Notes: generated from the sequence alone by a model not told the origin. Positions 1 through 9,066 are shown, counted from the first letter of the stretch. The stretch: DNA of 64,000 nt from Acidobacteriota bacterium (GCA_003385635.1 QQUY01000001.1:248001-312000); one strand, 5' to 3'. Numbers and translations are program-made.

Positions 1-44
1 TGCCGCAGCTTCTTCGACAAGTTGTCGGATCGTAGAACCGCTGC

Positions 45-827
45 TCAAAGTTTTCGCGACCTCGTCGCCCCGAAGATCGGGCAATATCTGTTCAAGGGTG
101 TTGCCTCGTCCGAGAAGGAGTCCTCGTAAAAACCGACGATCGCAAGGCCGGCGCGGATCTGCCCTCCGATCTGTTGGTCAAGCGTATGGCCGTACTCAAG
201 CGGTTCTCCCGACTTCATAAAGTGCTCGAGTTCTTGCTCATTCAGATCGTCTATGTCCGAGTACGGCAGCCGATGGCGCACTTCCAGGATCCCTTCCTTC
301 TCCGCTTTGATCTGATCGAAGATATAGAAGAAACCGTTATGAAAACCGGCGAGAAGTTCGCCGCCTGCGCGGAGAACCCTGGCAGACTCGTTCCATACCG
401 GTTCGATGTTCGGCATAAAACAGTTCGAGACCGGGTGAAAAACGAGATCAAAGCTCGCGTCTTCGAATCTGGACAGATCGGCCGCGTCGCCTTGTTCCAC
501 ACGGATATTGAGGCCCTCACGCTCCGCGACTTCAATATCTTTGTCGAGTTGGGCCTGTGAGTTGTCAAACGAGGTCACGTTTGCTCCAAGTGCTGCAAAT
601 ACGGGGGCCTGCTGTCCTCCGCCAGACGCCAGACAAAGTATATCGACGGAACCAAAATCCGCCGGAAACCAATCCCTGGGAACAGGCTTGTTGTTCGTCA
701 ACAGCACGCTGAATTCCCCTTCTCGGGCGCTCGCGATCACCTCGCGGCTAACTGGCAGTGTCCAGGGATTCTCGCCCGAATCGACTTCCTTGTCCCACGC
801 TTCCCGGTTGTAATTGATGATATCCAT
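45..827 (-). CDS. class I SAM-dependent methyltransferase
   Basis: Predicted S-adenosylmethionine-dependent methyltransferase of 260 residues; the substrate cannot be told. A Rossmann-type motif I variant (LCLASGGGQQAP) is followed by an acidic strand-2 end (VTSFDNS) and a motif IV-like stretch (SFDLVFHPVSN), the usual order in class I enzymes. I place the start at the ATG giving MDIINYNREAWDKEV, because related proteins begin this way; an in-frame ATG 11 codons upstream would add an unrelated-looking leader. It is divergent from the DUF4149 gene at 965, and the 137-bp AT-richer gap between them probably holds both promoters. Family assignment is firm; the function is unknown. Confidence 0.85.
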   Translation of the reverse strand: MDIINYNREAWDKEVDSGENPWTLPVSREVIASAREGEFSVLLTNNKPVPRDWFPADFGSVDILCLASGGGQQAPVFAALGANVTSFDNSQAQLDKDIEVAEREGLNIRVEQGDAADLSRFEDASFDLVFHPVSNCFMPNIEPVWNESARVLRAGGELLAGFHNGFFYIFDQIKAEKEGILEVRHRLPYSDIDDLNEQELEHFMKSGEPLEYGHTLDQQIGGQIRAGLAIVGFYEDSFSDEATPLNRYCPIFGATRSRKL

Positions 828-964
828 ATCGCTTTTCCCAAGGCATCCAATCGGAATCACTGCGCCGAAATCTGAAATTCTTTCGAACCCCGAAGGGTCC
901 GCAGCCGTTTTGCCCTTTTATAGAAAACGCTACATAATACCAAGTCTGCCGCCGGCATTTCGAG

Positions 965-1501
965 ATGCAAAAGATCCTTCCGAAAATCGAGTTGTTACTT
1001 CTGGGAGTTTGGCTGGGTGCCGCCTGTTTTTTTAGTTTCGGAGTGGCGCCAAGTGCATTTGCGGTTCTCCCTTCAAACGAGATAGCCGGCAATCTGGTAA
1101 ACCGCACGTTGATGATCATCAACGTCGCCGGTATTGCGATCGGCGTGATCCTGATCCTTACTTCCCTGATACCGAGGGGCGATGAAAAGAAGGTCTGGAT
1201 CTGGCTGCAGAGAGTCCTGCTTGTGATCCTGGCCGCGGGTTGTGCGGTCGGACAGTTTGTAATCGGCTTCTGGCTCGCGTATCTGAGAGTTCAGATGAAA
1301 GGGCCGATCGACGAACTTGCCGCGAACGATCCGCTCCGGGTCCAGTTCAATCAGCTGCACCAGTATTCGGTATGGGTTCTTGTGGCCGCTATGGTGGCTT
1401 CTCTGCTTGCGTTCTTCGTTGTTTCGAGATCGGGCGGCAAGCCTGCGAAGAGCAAAACGTCTGACGGCGGATTTGAGATGCCTGACGACCTCAAATTTTG
1501 A
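965..1501 (+). CDS. DUF4149-type membrane protein
   Basis: Small integral membrane protein of 178 residues with four likely helices: about 8-32, 48-70, 82-106 and 133-155. The conserved features I recognise as DUF4149 (TMEM205-like) are the first helix with VWLGAACFFSFGVAP, an NR pair before helix 2, and an H-Q pair before helix 4. The C-terminal tail is short and charged. The role of the family is not known. Its stop is 5 bp before the ATG of the next gene, so the two are probably co-transcribed. Confidence 0.75.
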   Translation: MQKILPKIELLLLGVWLGAACFFSFGVAPSAFAVLPSNEIAGNLVNRTLMIINVAGIAIGVILILTSLIPRGDEKKVWIWLQRVLLVILAAGCAVGQFVIGFWLAYLRVQMKGPIDELAANDPLRVQFNQLHQYSVWVLVAAMVASLLAFFVVSRSGGKPAKSKTSDGGFEMPDDLKF

Positions 1502-1506
1502 CGGTT

Positions 1507-2298
1507 ATGGAAATCATCGAGAAGCGGGATGAGTTTGCCCGAAAGTTTTCGGGCTGGAGCGGCGACGAATCGCTAAAGGGATATCCCTTCATTGAGAATC
1601 GATACGCGCCATTTACGCCTGTTCGCAGGGCTTTGCCGATGCTCAACCTCGGTCTCGTAAGTTCGGCCGGGGCATACATCGCCGGAACTGAACCGTTCGA
1701 TCTGGATGCGAAAGGCGGAGATCGTTCGTACCGGGAGATGCCGGTCGAAGTCGATGCGGAGGACTATGAGTTCTCTGCAAAAGGATATGACGAGAAGTCA
1801 GTTAGAGATGACCGCAACGCTCAGATCCCTGTCGACCGGCTTCTGGAGTATGAAGACAATGCAGTAATCGGCCGGCTAAATCATGCGTTTTGGAGCATTA
1901 GTCCCTATATTCCGGACGCGGTCGCTGTAGCGGAAGACCTCGCGCCAAAATTGTCGGAACGATTGCATCGGTACGAGGTCCAGGCAGCACTTCTGATCCC
2001 GGCATCTAGGCTTTGTCATCACACGATGTCTATCATCGCACGAAGGATCGAGGCCGACGGCATCCCGACGATGCTTATATCGGTGGACCGAGCGGTTAGC
2101 GACAAGGTCAGGCCGCCGCGCACCGCATATTACAGGGGCGAGTTCGGATCCGTTGCCGGGGTACCTGAATGGAACCAGTTTCAACTGCGGGTTCTCGACG
2201 AGGCACTGCGATGGATCGAGAGCTTTGACCAGCCCACTTCGCGGAAACTTGTTGTGGAACTTGAGTCGGCAGTTGAAGCTTCCAGGGGTGAGAGGTGA
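1507..2298 (+). CDS. glycine/sarcosine/betaine reductase component B-like protein
   Basis: Soluble protein of 263 residues resembling the GrdB/PrdB (selenoprotein B) family of clostridial reductases. Seen here: a PVRRALPMLNLGLVSSAGAYI block near the N-terminus, a GDRSYREMP motif, a D-R-N-x-Q-I-P-V-D-R-L motif, and a SRLCHHTMSII segment. Component B enzymes that act on glycine, betaine or proline carry selenocysteine; here the equivalent segment has an ordinary cysteine and there is no in-frame TGA. A reductase role on an amino acid is therefore not supported, only the fold. I use the ATG at 1507; a TTG at 1498 overlapping the previous stop is the alternative. A hairpin terminator follows. Confidence 0.7.
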   Translation: MEIIEKRDEFARKFSGWSGDESLKGYPFIENRYAPFTPVRRALPMLNLGLVSSAGAYIAGTEPFDLDAKGGDRSYREMPVEVDAEDYEFSAKGYDEKSVRDDRNAQIPVDRLLEYEDNAVIGRLNHAFWSISPYIPDAVAVAEDLAPKLSERLHRYEVQAALLIPASRLCHHTMSIIARRIEADGIPTMLISVDRAVSDKVRPPRTAYYRGEFGSVAGVPEWNQFQLRVLDEALRWIESFDQPTSRKLVVELESAVEASRGER

Positions 2299-2324
2299 AC
2301 AAGGATCTAACTAGACGTGGAACA

Positions 2325-2358
2325 AGGCTGTCTGAAAAGACGGCCTCTTTGTTTTTTC
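2325..2358 (+). terminator. rho-independent terminator
   Basis: GGC-GTCT / AGAC-GGCC hairpin with a GAAA loop, followed by CTTTGTTTTTT. It lies 27 bp after the GrdB-like gene. Confidence 0.7.
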
Positions 2359-2385
2359 GCCCCTATAAACAGATCTGGAGTGAAT

Positions 2386-2526
2386 ATCAGTTGCCCCCGG
2401 CTTCAGCCGGGGGTTCATAAGGACCAAAACAGATCTTGTGGGGCTTTAGCCCCACGATGCTGGCTGAAGCCAGCAAAAGGCTTCGAGAACCAACGCAATC
2501 CCCCCGCTGAAGCGGGGGGCAATTAA
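2386..2526. repeat. ~141-bp four-hairpin repeat element, copy A
   Basis: The outer ends are inverted repeats (ATCAGTTGCCCCC at the left; GGGGGGCAATTAAT at the right). Between them are four hairpins in a row: a C5/G5 stem with a GGCTTCAGCC core, TGGGGCTTTAGCCCCA, a TGGCTGAAGCCA stem, and a C6/G6 stem with a GCTGAAGC core. The same organisation recurs at 15198-15340 and 19842-19982. The element fills the gap between the GrdB-like gene and glpD. No coding frame is credible. Confidence 0.85.
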
Positions 2527-2553
2527 TGGCACCTCAAATCGCCGTCTACACCG

Positions 2554-4101
2554 ATGAATCGTGAACGGAAATTTGACCTCATCAGAAGACGGTCCGAACC
2601 GTGGGACGTTGTCGTAGTTGGCGGCGGTGCAACCGGCGCCGGCTGTGCGCTCGATGCGGCGTCTCGGGGTCTGTCAGTCCTTCTTCTGGAACAATCAGAT
2701 TTTGGAAAGGGGACGTCTAGCAGGTCGACAAAGCTGATCCACGGCGGCGTAAGGTATCTGGAACAGGGAAACATCTCACTGGTCCGCGAAGCGCTCGCCG
2801 AGCGAAAACTTCTTCTCGATCTCGCTTCGGATTTTGTAAAGCCGCAACCATTCATCGTTCCGTGCTACGGATGGAACGAAAAGCTTTACTACGGTGCCGG
2901 GCTAAAAGTCTACGACACTCTCGCCGGCAGAAACTCGATCGGCAGGACCGAGTTGCTGTCGCTTCGTGAAACTAAAGAAGCATTGCCCGGACTCGCCGAG
3001 GGAAACCTTACCGGCGGCGTACTTTACCTAGACGCGCAGTTTGATGATGCGAGGTTCTTGATGGCGGTCATCGAGACTGCCCAGGATCAAGGCTGCGTGG
3101 CGCTGAACTACGCAAGGGTCGAGGGTTTCGAGAAGGACGGTTCGGCACGCATCGACCGGGTGCGAGTCCGGGATATTGAGACCGGTGAAGTTTTTCTGGT
3201 CGGAACACGTTCGGTGATAAATGCCGGAGGGATCTTTGCCGATGCGATCGAGGGTCTTGTGGATGACAAGGGGGTAGATCGCACGTCATTCAGCCAGGGT
3301 ATCCATCTCGTTTTCGATCAAGGGTTTCTGGCAGGCGAAAACGCATTGATGATTCCCAAAACAAGCGACGGTCGCGTGCTGTTCGCGATTCCCTGGCACG
3401 GCCGTTTGCTGGTCGGCACTACTGACACTCCTTTGGACAAACCCGAACTCGAACCTGTTGCGTTCGAGCGTGAAGTAGATTTTGTGCTTGAAACCTGCGT
3501 CGGGTACTTTTCAAATCCGCCGGGGCGATCGGACGTACTTTCAGTATTTGCAGGAATAAGGCCCCTGATCGGTGCTCAGCAACAGGGCAACACGTCCAAG
3601 ATCTCAAGGGAGCACCTCGTCGAGATTGCGAAACCGGGATTGATCTCGGTTCGTGGCGGGAAGTGGACCACTTACCGGAGAATGGCGGAAGATGCAGTCG
3701 ACATCGCTGTAGCCGAAGCAGATCTCGGCGGGGGAATGTCGCGGTCCTCAGAGATCCATATACGCGATCTGGCGGCACGGCGTGTTGCGAAGATCGCGAA
3801 AAGTGAGCCGACCCTCGCTGATCAGGTCACAAAGGGCTTCTTGCTGTCCAAAGCGGAGGTACTGGATGCGGTCCGCAGCGGGATGGCGCGAAAGATCGAA
3901 GATGTGCTTTCCAGGCGCACACGGCACCTGCTTCTTGATGCGAAGGCGGCTTCGGAAGCTGCGCAGGATGTCGGGGAACTGATCGCGCAAGAACTGGGTT
4001 GGAGTGATCAGCGGCTTAAAGAAGAGGTCGAGGAATTCAGGAAGCTCGCCGGTAAGTATCACTTGTCCGGAGACCGGTCTTTCACAAACTCTTCGATGTA
4101 G
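2554..4101 (+). CDS. glpD: FAD-dependent glycerol-3-phosphate dehydrogenase
   Basis: Oxidises sn-glycerol 3-phosphate to dihydroxyacetone phosphate at the membrane, passing electrons to quinone. The 515-residue length is normal for aerobic GlpD. The N-terminal dinucleotide fold reads VVVGGGATGAGCALDAASRG, ending in LLLEQSDFGKGTSSRSTKLI; the family HGGVRYLE motif follows, and GTTDTPLD and a second glycine motif (SVRGGKWTTYRRMAEDAV) come later. The C-terminal DAO_C helical domain is present. No glycerol kinase or facilitator is nearby, so it stands alone. Its last 43 bp overlap the 3' end of the convergent gene on the other strand. Confidence 0.93.
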   Translation: MNRERKFDLIRRRSEPWDVVVVGGGATGAGCALDAASRGLSVLLLEQSDFGKGTSSRSTKLIHGGVRYLEQGNISLVREALAERKLLLDLASDFVKPQPFIVPCYGWNEKLYYGAGLKVYDTLAGRNSIGRTELLSLRETKEALPGLAEGNLTGGVLYLDAQFDDARFLMAVIETAQDQGCVALNYARVEGFEKDGSARIDRVRVRDIETGEVFLVGTRSVINAGGIFADAIEGLVDDKGVDRTSFSQGIHLVFDQGFLAGENALMIPKTSDGRVLFAIPWHGRLLVGTTDTPLDKPELEPVAFEREVDFVLETCVGYFSNPPGRSDVLSVFAGIRPLIGAQQQGNTSKISREHLVEIAKPGLISVRGGKWTTYRRMAEDAVDIAVAEADLGGGMSRSSEIHIRDLAARRVAKIAKSEPTLADQVTKGFLLSKAEVLDAVRSGMARKIEDVLSRRTRHLLLDAKAASEAAQDVGELIAQELGWSDQRLKEEVEEFRKLAGKYHLSGDRSFTNSSM

Positions 4102-4727
4102 TCCGGAACAGCAATACCTTCCCTCAGCAAAGAGTCGGCGACCGGTTCGGAGCAAGCCAGGCTTACCGGAAGCACGCCCGCCCAGATCGGAAGCTCGTAA
4201 TCGCGCTTGTCGTCCTTCGGATCGCCCTCCCTTATCTTTGCAGCGGCGTCCTCGATTTCGACGCATATGACCGAGGTCACATCCATCTCTTTCTGCGTAG
4301 GAAGCCTGGCGTCATTCCACCTTCCGGGCAGGACGTTTTCAGATATGAGCTCTAGAGCCCGCATCTTCTTGTCGTGGTCATCGACAAGATAACCCTTGCC
4401 GAACGCAGTTACAGAGCGGTAATTCATCGAATGATGAAAAGCGGATCGCGCTAGCACTATTCCATCCGTGATCGTGACCGTGATGCAGACGTGAATTCCT
4501 TCCGAAAGGTCCTTAAGCATTCGGCTCACAGACGAACCGTGGATGAAGATCCTGTCGGTATCGCGTGCATAAAGGGTGGGAATGACAAATGGCTGGCCCC
4601 CTACGGAGAAACCGACGTGGCACAGGAACGCCTCATCCAGAATCGCGTAAACGGTTTCGCGATCATATTTTCCACGGCCAGACTGACGGCGCACGGTATT
4701 CCTTTCGTTCTTTTCAAACTCTCGCAA
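4059..4727 (-). CDS. pyridoxamine 5'-phosphate oxidase-fold flavoprotein
   Basis: 222-residue member of the FMN-binding split-barrel (pyridoxamine 5'-phosphate oxidase-like, NimA-related) family. Seen: an N-terminal RRQSGRGKYDRETVYAILDEA, then CHVGFSVGGQPFVIPTLYARD, then IFIHGSSVSRML, typical of flavin-nucleotide-binding proteins of this group. No ATG lies at the expected N-terminus; a TTG preceded by GGAGG at seven bases gives LREFEKNERN as the start, and I adopt it. A much longer open frame continues upstream but only antisense to the next gene. Substrate unknown. It overlaps the end of glpD tail to tail by 43 bp. Confidence 0.8.
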   Translation of the reverse strand: MREFEKNERNTVRRQSGRGKYDRETVYAILDEAFLCHVGFSVGGQPFVIPTLYARDTDRIFIHGSSVSRMLKDLSEGIHVCITVTITDGIVLARSAFHHSMNYRSVTAFGKGYLVDDHDKKMRALELISENVLPGRWNDARLPTQKEMDVTSVICVEIEDAAAKIREGDPKDDKRDYELPIWAGVLPVSLACSEPVADSLLREGIAVPDYIEEFVKDRSPDK

Positions 4728-4886
4728 TGTAGAACCTCCAAAGCTATTGACGAAGTTGATACTATGACTGCGATCCCTGCGGCTACAAGAAAGGTGGAGT
4801 ATGAATTTCCGGGAATAGATTACCTTCAAGCCGGAATACTTGAGCCTGCCCTTTGCTTTAGAACGGCGCTCAGCTGATTCGAGAAC

Positions 4887-6533
4887 ATGACAGATCAATA
4901 TAACCAATTGCGAGAACCGCACAAGATCGCATCGCTCGATGAGATCGAAGACCGCAAACCTGCGGCCGCCCTGGTCGAGAATGTGGATCTGGTGATCATA
5001 CGTTTTGACGGAAACATCTCCGTACTTTACGGCCGGTGTCTTCACAGGGGCGCGATGCTGGCCGATGGCTACATCGAGGGTCGCAATCTGATCTGCGGCG
5101 TCCATCACTGGGACTACAGATACGACACCGGCGTCTCCGAATATAACAACGATGAGGTGCTTACGAAGTTCTCCTCGGTCGTACACGACGGTTCGATATA
5201 TGTCGATGCAACGGAGATCCGGGAGTATTCGCGGGACCATCCTCAGCCTTTCAACCGTGAAGAGTACCTGGGGCAGTATGCAGACACACATCCAGAGGAT
5301 ACAGAACCATACACGAACTACATTCGAGACCTCGCAAAGAACGGGCTTTCGAAGTATGGCCACCACGGACCTTCGGAAGCGATGGGGGTCGACCGGAACA
5401 CTCTCCCCAAATGGGAAAGCCTGCAATTCCTTCCCGCTCAGGTAGCGCGTCGGCCTCTTCTTGACGATGAAAAAGTGAACACAAAGACCGTGATAGGGCC
5501 AAACGCTGTGAAGCCGGTTGAGCTCTCGATGCCTTTTTTCGTTTCCGACATGAGCTTCGGAGCCCTTTCCAGGGAGGCAAAGATCGCGCTCTCCAAAGGC
5601 GCCGAATTGGCAGGCACGGGTATCTGTTCTGGTGAAGGGGGAATGCTGCCGGCCGAACAGGAGAACAACTCCCGCTATTTCCATGAGCTCGCATCGGCGA
5701 AGTTCGGATTCTCGTGGGACAAGGTCGAAAAGGCTCAGTCTTTCCACTTCAAAGGCGGACAAGGGGCAAAGACCGGAACCGGCGGCCATCTGCCCGCAGA
5801 GAAAGTCTCGTCCGAGATCGCCGAAGTGAGAGGGTTGGCAGTTGGGGAGGCTGCGATATCACCCGCTGCGTTTCCCGATCTTAAGACTGCCTCGGATTTT
5901 CGAGAGGTGGCGAAAGAAGTTCGTGAGCGCACAGGCGGTATTCCGGTCGGTTTCAAGCTCGCCGCTAGCAGGATCGAGGAGGACATTGATTTCGCACTTG
6001 AGGTCGGGGTCGACTACATCATTCTCGACGGCCGGGGAGGTGGAACGGGAGCTGCGCCTTCGATCTTGAGAAACAACATAAATGTACCGACGATACCTGC
6101 ATTGGCGCGAGCAAGGAAGCATCTGGATTCAAGCGATGCTGGTGGCGTCACGCTAGTGATCACGGGCGGATTGCGGGTCGCCGAAGATTTTGCAAAGGCC
6201 CTGATGCTCGGAGCAGATGCCGTCGCGGTCGCGAATTCGGCTATCCAGGCGATCGGCTGTCTTGGAATGAGGGCCTGCAACACCAATAACTGCCCGGTCG
6301 GGATCGCGACACAAAAGGAGAATCTGCGTTCGAGGCTGATAGTCGACGAATCCGCAAAACAGCTGGCGAACTTCTTTGAGGCGACGAATGAGCTGGTGAA
6401 AGTTATTGCGCGAGCCTGCGGTCACGACGACGTTTCAAAGTTCAACGAAGATGACCTGAGTACGTTCGATATTGACCTGCACCGTCTGACCGGCGTGAAA
6501 TATGCCGGAGTGAATCCGGGAGGGACGCGTTAA
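4887..6533 (+). CDS. Rieske-glutamate synthase (FMN domain) fusion protein
   Basis: 548 residues with two modules. Residues 10-115 form a Rieske [2Fe-2S] domain with ligands C51/H53 and C70/H73. Residues about 165-530 form the FMN-binding barrel of the glutamate synthase large subunit, including SMPFFVSDMSFGALS, the flavin-site stretch ILDGRGGGTGAAP, and a C-x5-C-x4-C cluster (C458, C464, C469) that binds [3Fe-4S] in GltB. The glutaminase domain and the C-terminal GltB beta-helix are absent and there is no GltD partner, so it is unlikely to make glutamate in the usual way. First gene of a six-gene operon; the next ATG is 2 bp after its stop. Inference: an FMN/Fe-S oxidoreductase taking or giving electrons through its own Rieske centre. 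Confidence 0.88.
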   Translation: MTDQYNQLREPHKIASLDEIEDRKPAAALVENVDLVIIRFDGNISVLYGRCLHRGAMLADGYIEGRNLICGVHHWDYRYDTGVSEYNNDEVLTKFSSVVHDGSIYVDATEIREYSRDHPQPFNREEYLGQYADTHPEDTEPYTNYIRDLAKNGLSKYGHHGPSEAMGVDRNTLPKWESLQFLPAQVARRPLLDDEKVNTKTVIGPNAVKPVELSMPFFVSDMSFGALSREAKIALSKGAELAGTGICSGEGGMLPAEQENNSRYFHELASAKFGFSWDKVEKAQSFHFKGGQGAKTGTGGHLPAEKVSSEIAEVRGLAVGEAAISPAAFPDLKTASDFREVAKEVRERTGGIPVGFKLAASRIEEDIDFALEVGVDYIILDGRGGGTGAAPSILRNNINVPTIPALARARKHLDSSDAGGVTLVITGGLRVAEDFAKALMLGADAVAVANSAIQAIGCLGMRACNTNNCPVGIATQKENLRSRLIVDESAKQLANFFEATNELVKVIARACGHDDVSKFNEDDLSTFDIDLHRLTGVKYAGVNPGGTR

Positions 6534-6535
6534 CA

Positions 6536-8806
6536 ATGAGCGGTTCCAAGGTTGAGAAGTGGCGGGAGGTTCTTTCGGACGCGGAATCGTTCGAGGACGG
6601 CACAGTTGCTGCCGTCGAGATAGATGGCAGGAAATACTGTGTCTCGAGGCTTGGAGGTGAGTTTGGCGTGCTCGACAACGAGTGCGCTCACGAAGGCGGG
6701 CCGCTAGGCGAGGGATCGATCGAAGACGGCAGGCTTGTCTGTCCCTGGCACGGATGGGACTACGACCCGATCGAGGGCGACGGGGACGTCAGGTCTTATC
6801 CTTCAAGGATCGAGAATGGAAAGCTGTTCGCAGATGTGGGCGGCTCCATCGATGAAGGCCTCTCCGGAGACCTTGTCTGGCACAAGGTGCTTTCCTCCGC
6901 CGTGGATCTGCCGGAAGGCCGTGTGGTCAGTGCATGGGCCGGACACAAAGGCATATGCGTTTCGCATTTCGAAGGCAAGTTCGCGGCGCTGACGAACAAG
7001 TGTCCTCATCAGGGCGGGCCTCTCGGCGAGGGCAGCATCGAGAAAGGCTACCTGCGCTGTCCCTGGCACGGCTGGGACTTTCACCCTCTGACTGGCAGAT
7101 CACCGGAAGGATTCGACGACGGTCTTGAGACGTTCGAGATAGACGTCCGGGACGACGGAGTATACGTAGGTGTCCCTGAAGAGCCGCCTCACGAAACGAC
7201 AGTTTCCGATGTGGTTACGGAAACGCTGATCAATTGGGGCATCGACACAGTTTTTGGCATGGTCGGACATTCCAACCTGGGCCTTGCCGATGCATTTCGC
7301 CGTAAGGAAGAGAAAGAAAGATTGAAGTTCATCGGCATACGGCACGAGGGAGCCGGTGCTTTCGCGGCGTCGGCTTACGGGAAGTTAACTGGCAGGCCTG
7401 CGGCCTGTTTTGCGATCGCGGGGCCGGGATCGACGAACATGTTCACCGGGCTTTGGGATGCAAAGGTTGACAGGTCTCCGATACTCGCATTGACAGGCCA
7501 GGTCGCAACGCAGGTCGTCGGTACCGGAAATTTTCAGGAGGTCGACCTTGTCAGGGCTTTCCAGACCGTTGCTGATTTCAATCACCGCGTCCAACGCGAC
7601 AGCAATCACGCTGAACTTGCGTCGTTGGCCGTCAAGCACGCTATTCTCAACCGTGATGTCTCGCACCTGACCTTTCCGGACGAGATCCAAAAGCTTCCCG
7701 CAAAGCACGCATCGCCTCAGACTCCCGATAACAGAATTACCCCGCTAGGGATAGCTCCCCCGGAGGAGAGCCTAAAGGCCGCGGCGAAAAAGATAAGACA
7801 GTCAAAGCGGCCCGTCATCATCGTCGGTCACGGTGCGCGGTTCAACATGGAACCGATCGTCGGTCTTGCGGATTCTCTAAATTGCCCGGTTATGACGACG
7901 TTCAAGGCAAAGGGACAGATAGCCGATGATCACCCTCTTGGCTGTGGAGTCCTGGGCCGAAGCGGGACCCCCGTGGCCTCGTGGTTCATGAACGAGGCCG
8001 ATCTTTTGATCGTTTTTGGTGCTTCGTTCTCAAATCACACCGGAATCGCGCCCAAGGTCCCTACCATCCAGGTCGATTTTGATCCGCTGGCGCTGAGCAA
8101 GTTCCACAAGATCGAAGTTGCCGTCTGGGGCGAAATAGGAGTCACCGTCACGAAGATAAGAGAGCTGGTTGACGGAAAGACAGAAACGATTGATCAGCGG
8201 AATGAGATCGCTGAGAGAAAATCTATCTGGCGGACCGAAAAAGAAAAGCGTATGACCGATGACTTCGGGCAAGGTATCAGCTCGATATCGGTTTTCAATG
8301 CCCTGAGCGATCTAGCTCCTGACAATGCTGTCATTTGCGTCGATGTCGGAAACAATGCGTATTCGCTTGGGAGATATTTTGAATGCCGCCGGCAGACGTT
8401 TGTAATGTCGGGCTACCTTGGTTCGATCGGATTCGCACTTCCAGCTGCGCTCGGAGCATGGGCGGCGGTCAAGGGAGATCGTCCAGTGATCGCGGTAGCG
8501 GGCGACGGCGGGCTGGCTCAGTACCTCGCCGAACTGACGACCAGCGTAAAGTACGGGATGGATATAAAGGTCGTCCTTCTCAACAACTCCGAGCTGGGGA
8601 AGATCTCGAAGGAACAGCGCTCGGACGAACTGGATGTTTGGGCGACGCGTTTGCACAATCCGAACTTTGCCGAATTTGCGACATCGTGCGGTGCCCTGGG
8701 CATCCGCGTCGAGAGGCGCTCCGATATAGCTGCAGCGATGGACAATGCGTTCTCTTACGAGGGAACAGCTCTGATTGAGTTGATGACTGACGTGAATTTG
8801 ATATGA
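6536..8806 (+). CDS. tandem Rieske-Rieske-ThDP enzyme fusion (pyruvate-oxidase-like)
   Basis: 756 residues. Two Rieske domains come first: ligands C50/H52 and C69/H72, then C156/H158 and C175/H178, with the shared motif GGPLGEGSIE-x-G. Residues 220-756 are a complete thiamine-diphosphate enzyme of the pyruvate oxidase/acetolactate synthase type: catalytic glutamate E271 in IRHEGAGAFAASAYG, GPGSTNMFTGLWDA, and the ThDP motif G656-D-G with NN at 683-684. The segment ILNRDVSHLTFP matches the PoxB-like branch. Carrying Rieske centres on a ThDP enzyme suggests that electrons from 2-oxoacid decarboxylation go to iron-sulfur rather than only to flavin; this is inference. It overlaps the next gene by ATGA. 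Confidence 0.88.
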   Translation: MSGSKVEKWREVLSDAESFEDGTVAAVEIDGRKYCVSRLGGEFGVLDNECAHEGGPLGEGSIEDGRLVCPWHGWDYDPIEGDGDVRSYPSRIENGKLFADVGGSIDEGLSGDLVWHKVLSSAVDLPEGRVVSAWAGHKGICVSHFEGKFAALTNKCPHQGGPLGEGSIEKGYLRCPWHGWDFHPLTGRSPEGFDDGLETFEIDVRDDGVYVGVPEEPPHETTVSDVVTETLINWGIDTVFGMVGHSNLGLADAFRRKEEKERLKFIGIRHEGAGAFAASAYGKLTGRPAACFAIAGPGSTNMFTGLWDAKVDRSPILALTGQVATQVVGTGNFQEVDLVRAFQTVADFNHRVQRDSNHAELASLAVKHAILNRDVSHLTFPDEIQKLPAKHASPQTPDNRITPLGIAPPEESLKAAAKKIRQSKRPVIIVGHGARFNMEPIVGLADSLNCPVMTTFKAKGQIADDHPLGCGVLGRSGTPVASWFMNEADLLIVFGASFSNHTGIAPKVPTIQVDFDPLALSKFHKIEVAVWGEIGVTVTKIRELVDGKTETIDQRNEIAERKSIWRTEKEKRMTDDFGQGISSISVFNALSDLAPDNAVICVDVGNNAYSLGRYFECRRQTFVMSGYLGSIGFALPAALGAWAAVKGDRPVIAVAGDGGLAQYLAELTTSVKYGMDIKVVLLNNSELGKISKEQRSDELDVWATRLHNPNFAEFATSCGALGIRVERRSDIAAAMDNAFSYEGTALIELMTDVNLI

Positions 8807-9066
8807 GTGTGGCCGAGGGCATCGTGTTCGTATTCCTAACTTATGGGCTGGCAGGTCTTGTATTCGCCGTCTATTTTGCTTTATCCGGTGTGGCGCGTGT
8901 CGACGACGCCGCAAAGGGTTCAGGATTCGGATTCCGACTCCTGATCATCCCGGCTTCAGCAGCGTTGTGGCCCCTCCTTCTGGCAAGGGTTCTATCCGGG
9001 CGCAAGGTACCTGTCGAAACCAACGCCCATCGTCAGGCGGCTCGAAGGGAGGACGATGGAAAATGA
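8803..9066 (+). CDS. small two-helix membrane protein in Rieske operon
   Basis: 87 residues with two predicted membrane helices (about 5-28 and 44-64) and a basic, polar C-terminal tail. I do not recognise a family with certainty. Its ATG overlaps the stop of the ThDP fusion (ATGA) and its own stop overlaps the next ATG in the same way, so translation is probably coupled. A small membrane subunit or assembly factor for the redox complex is the natural guess. Confidence 0.75.
   Translation: MSVAEGIVFVFLTYGLAGLVFAVYFALSGVARVDDAAKGSGFGFRLLIIPASAALWPLLLARVLSGRKVPVETNAHRQAARREDDGK

Noticed and set aside
1507-2298. Selenoprotein reading of the GrdB-like gene
   Set aside because: There is no in-frame TGA, and the segment where component B enzymes carry selenocysteine has an ordinary cysteine.
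4059-5789. A 576-residue open frame on the minus strand
   Set aside because: Only the part from 4727 down looks like a real protein; the rest is antisense to the well-supported Rieske-glutamate synthase gene.
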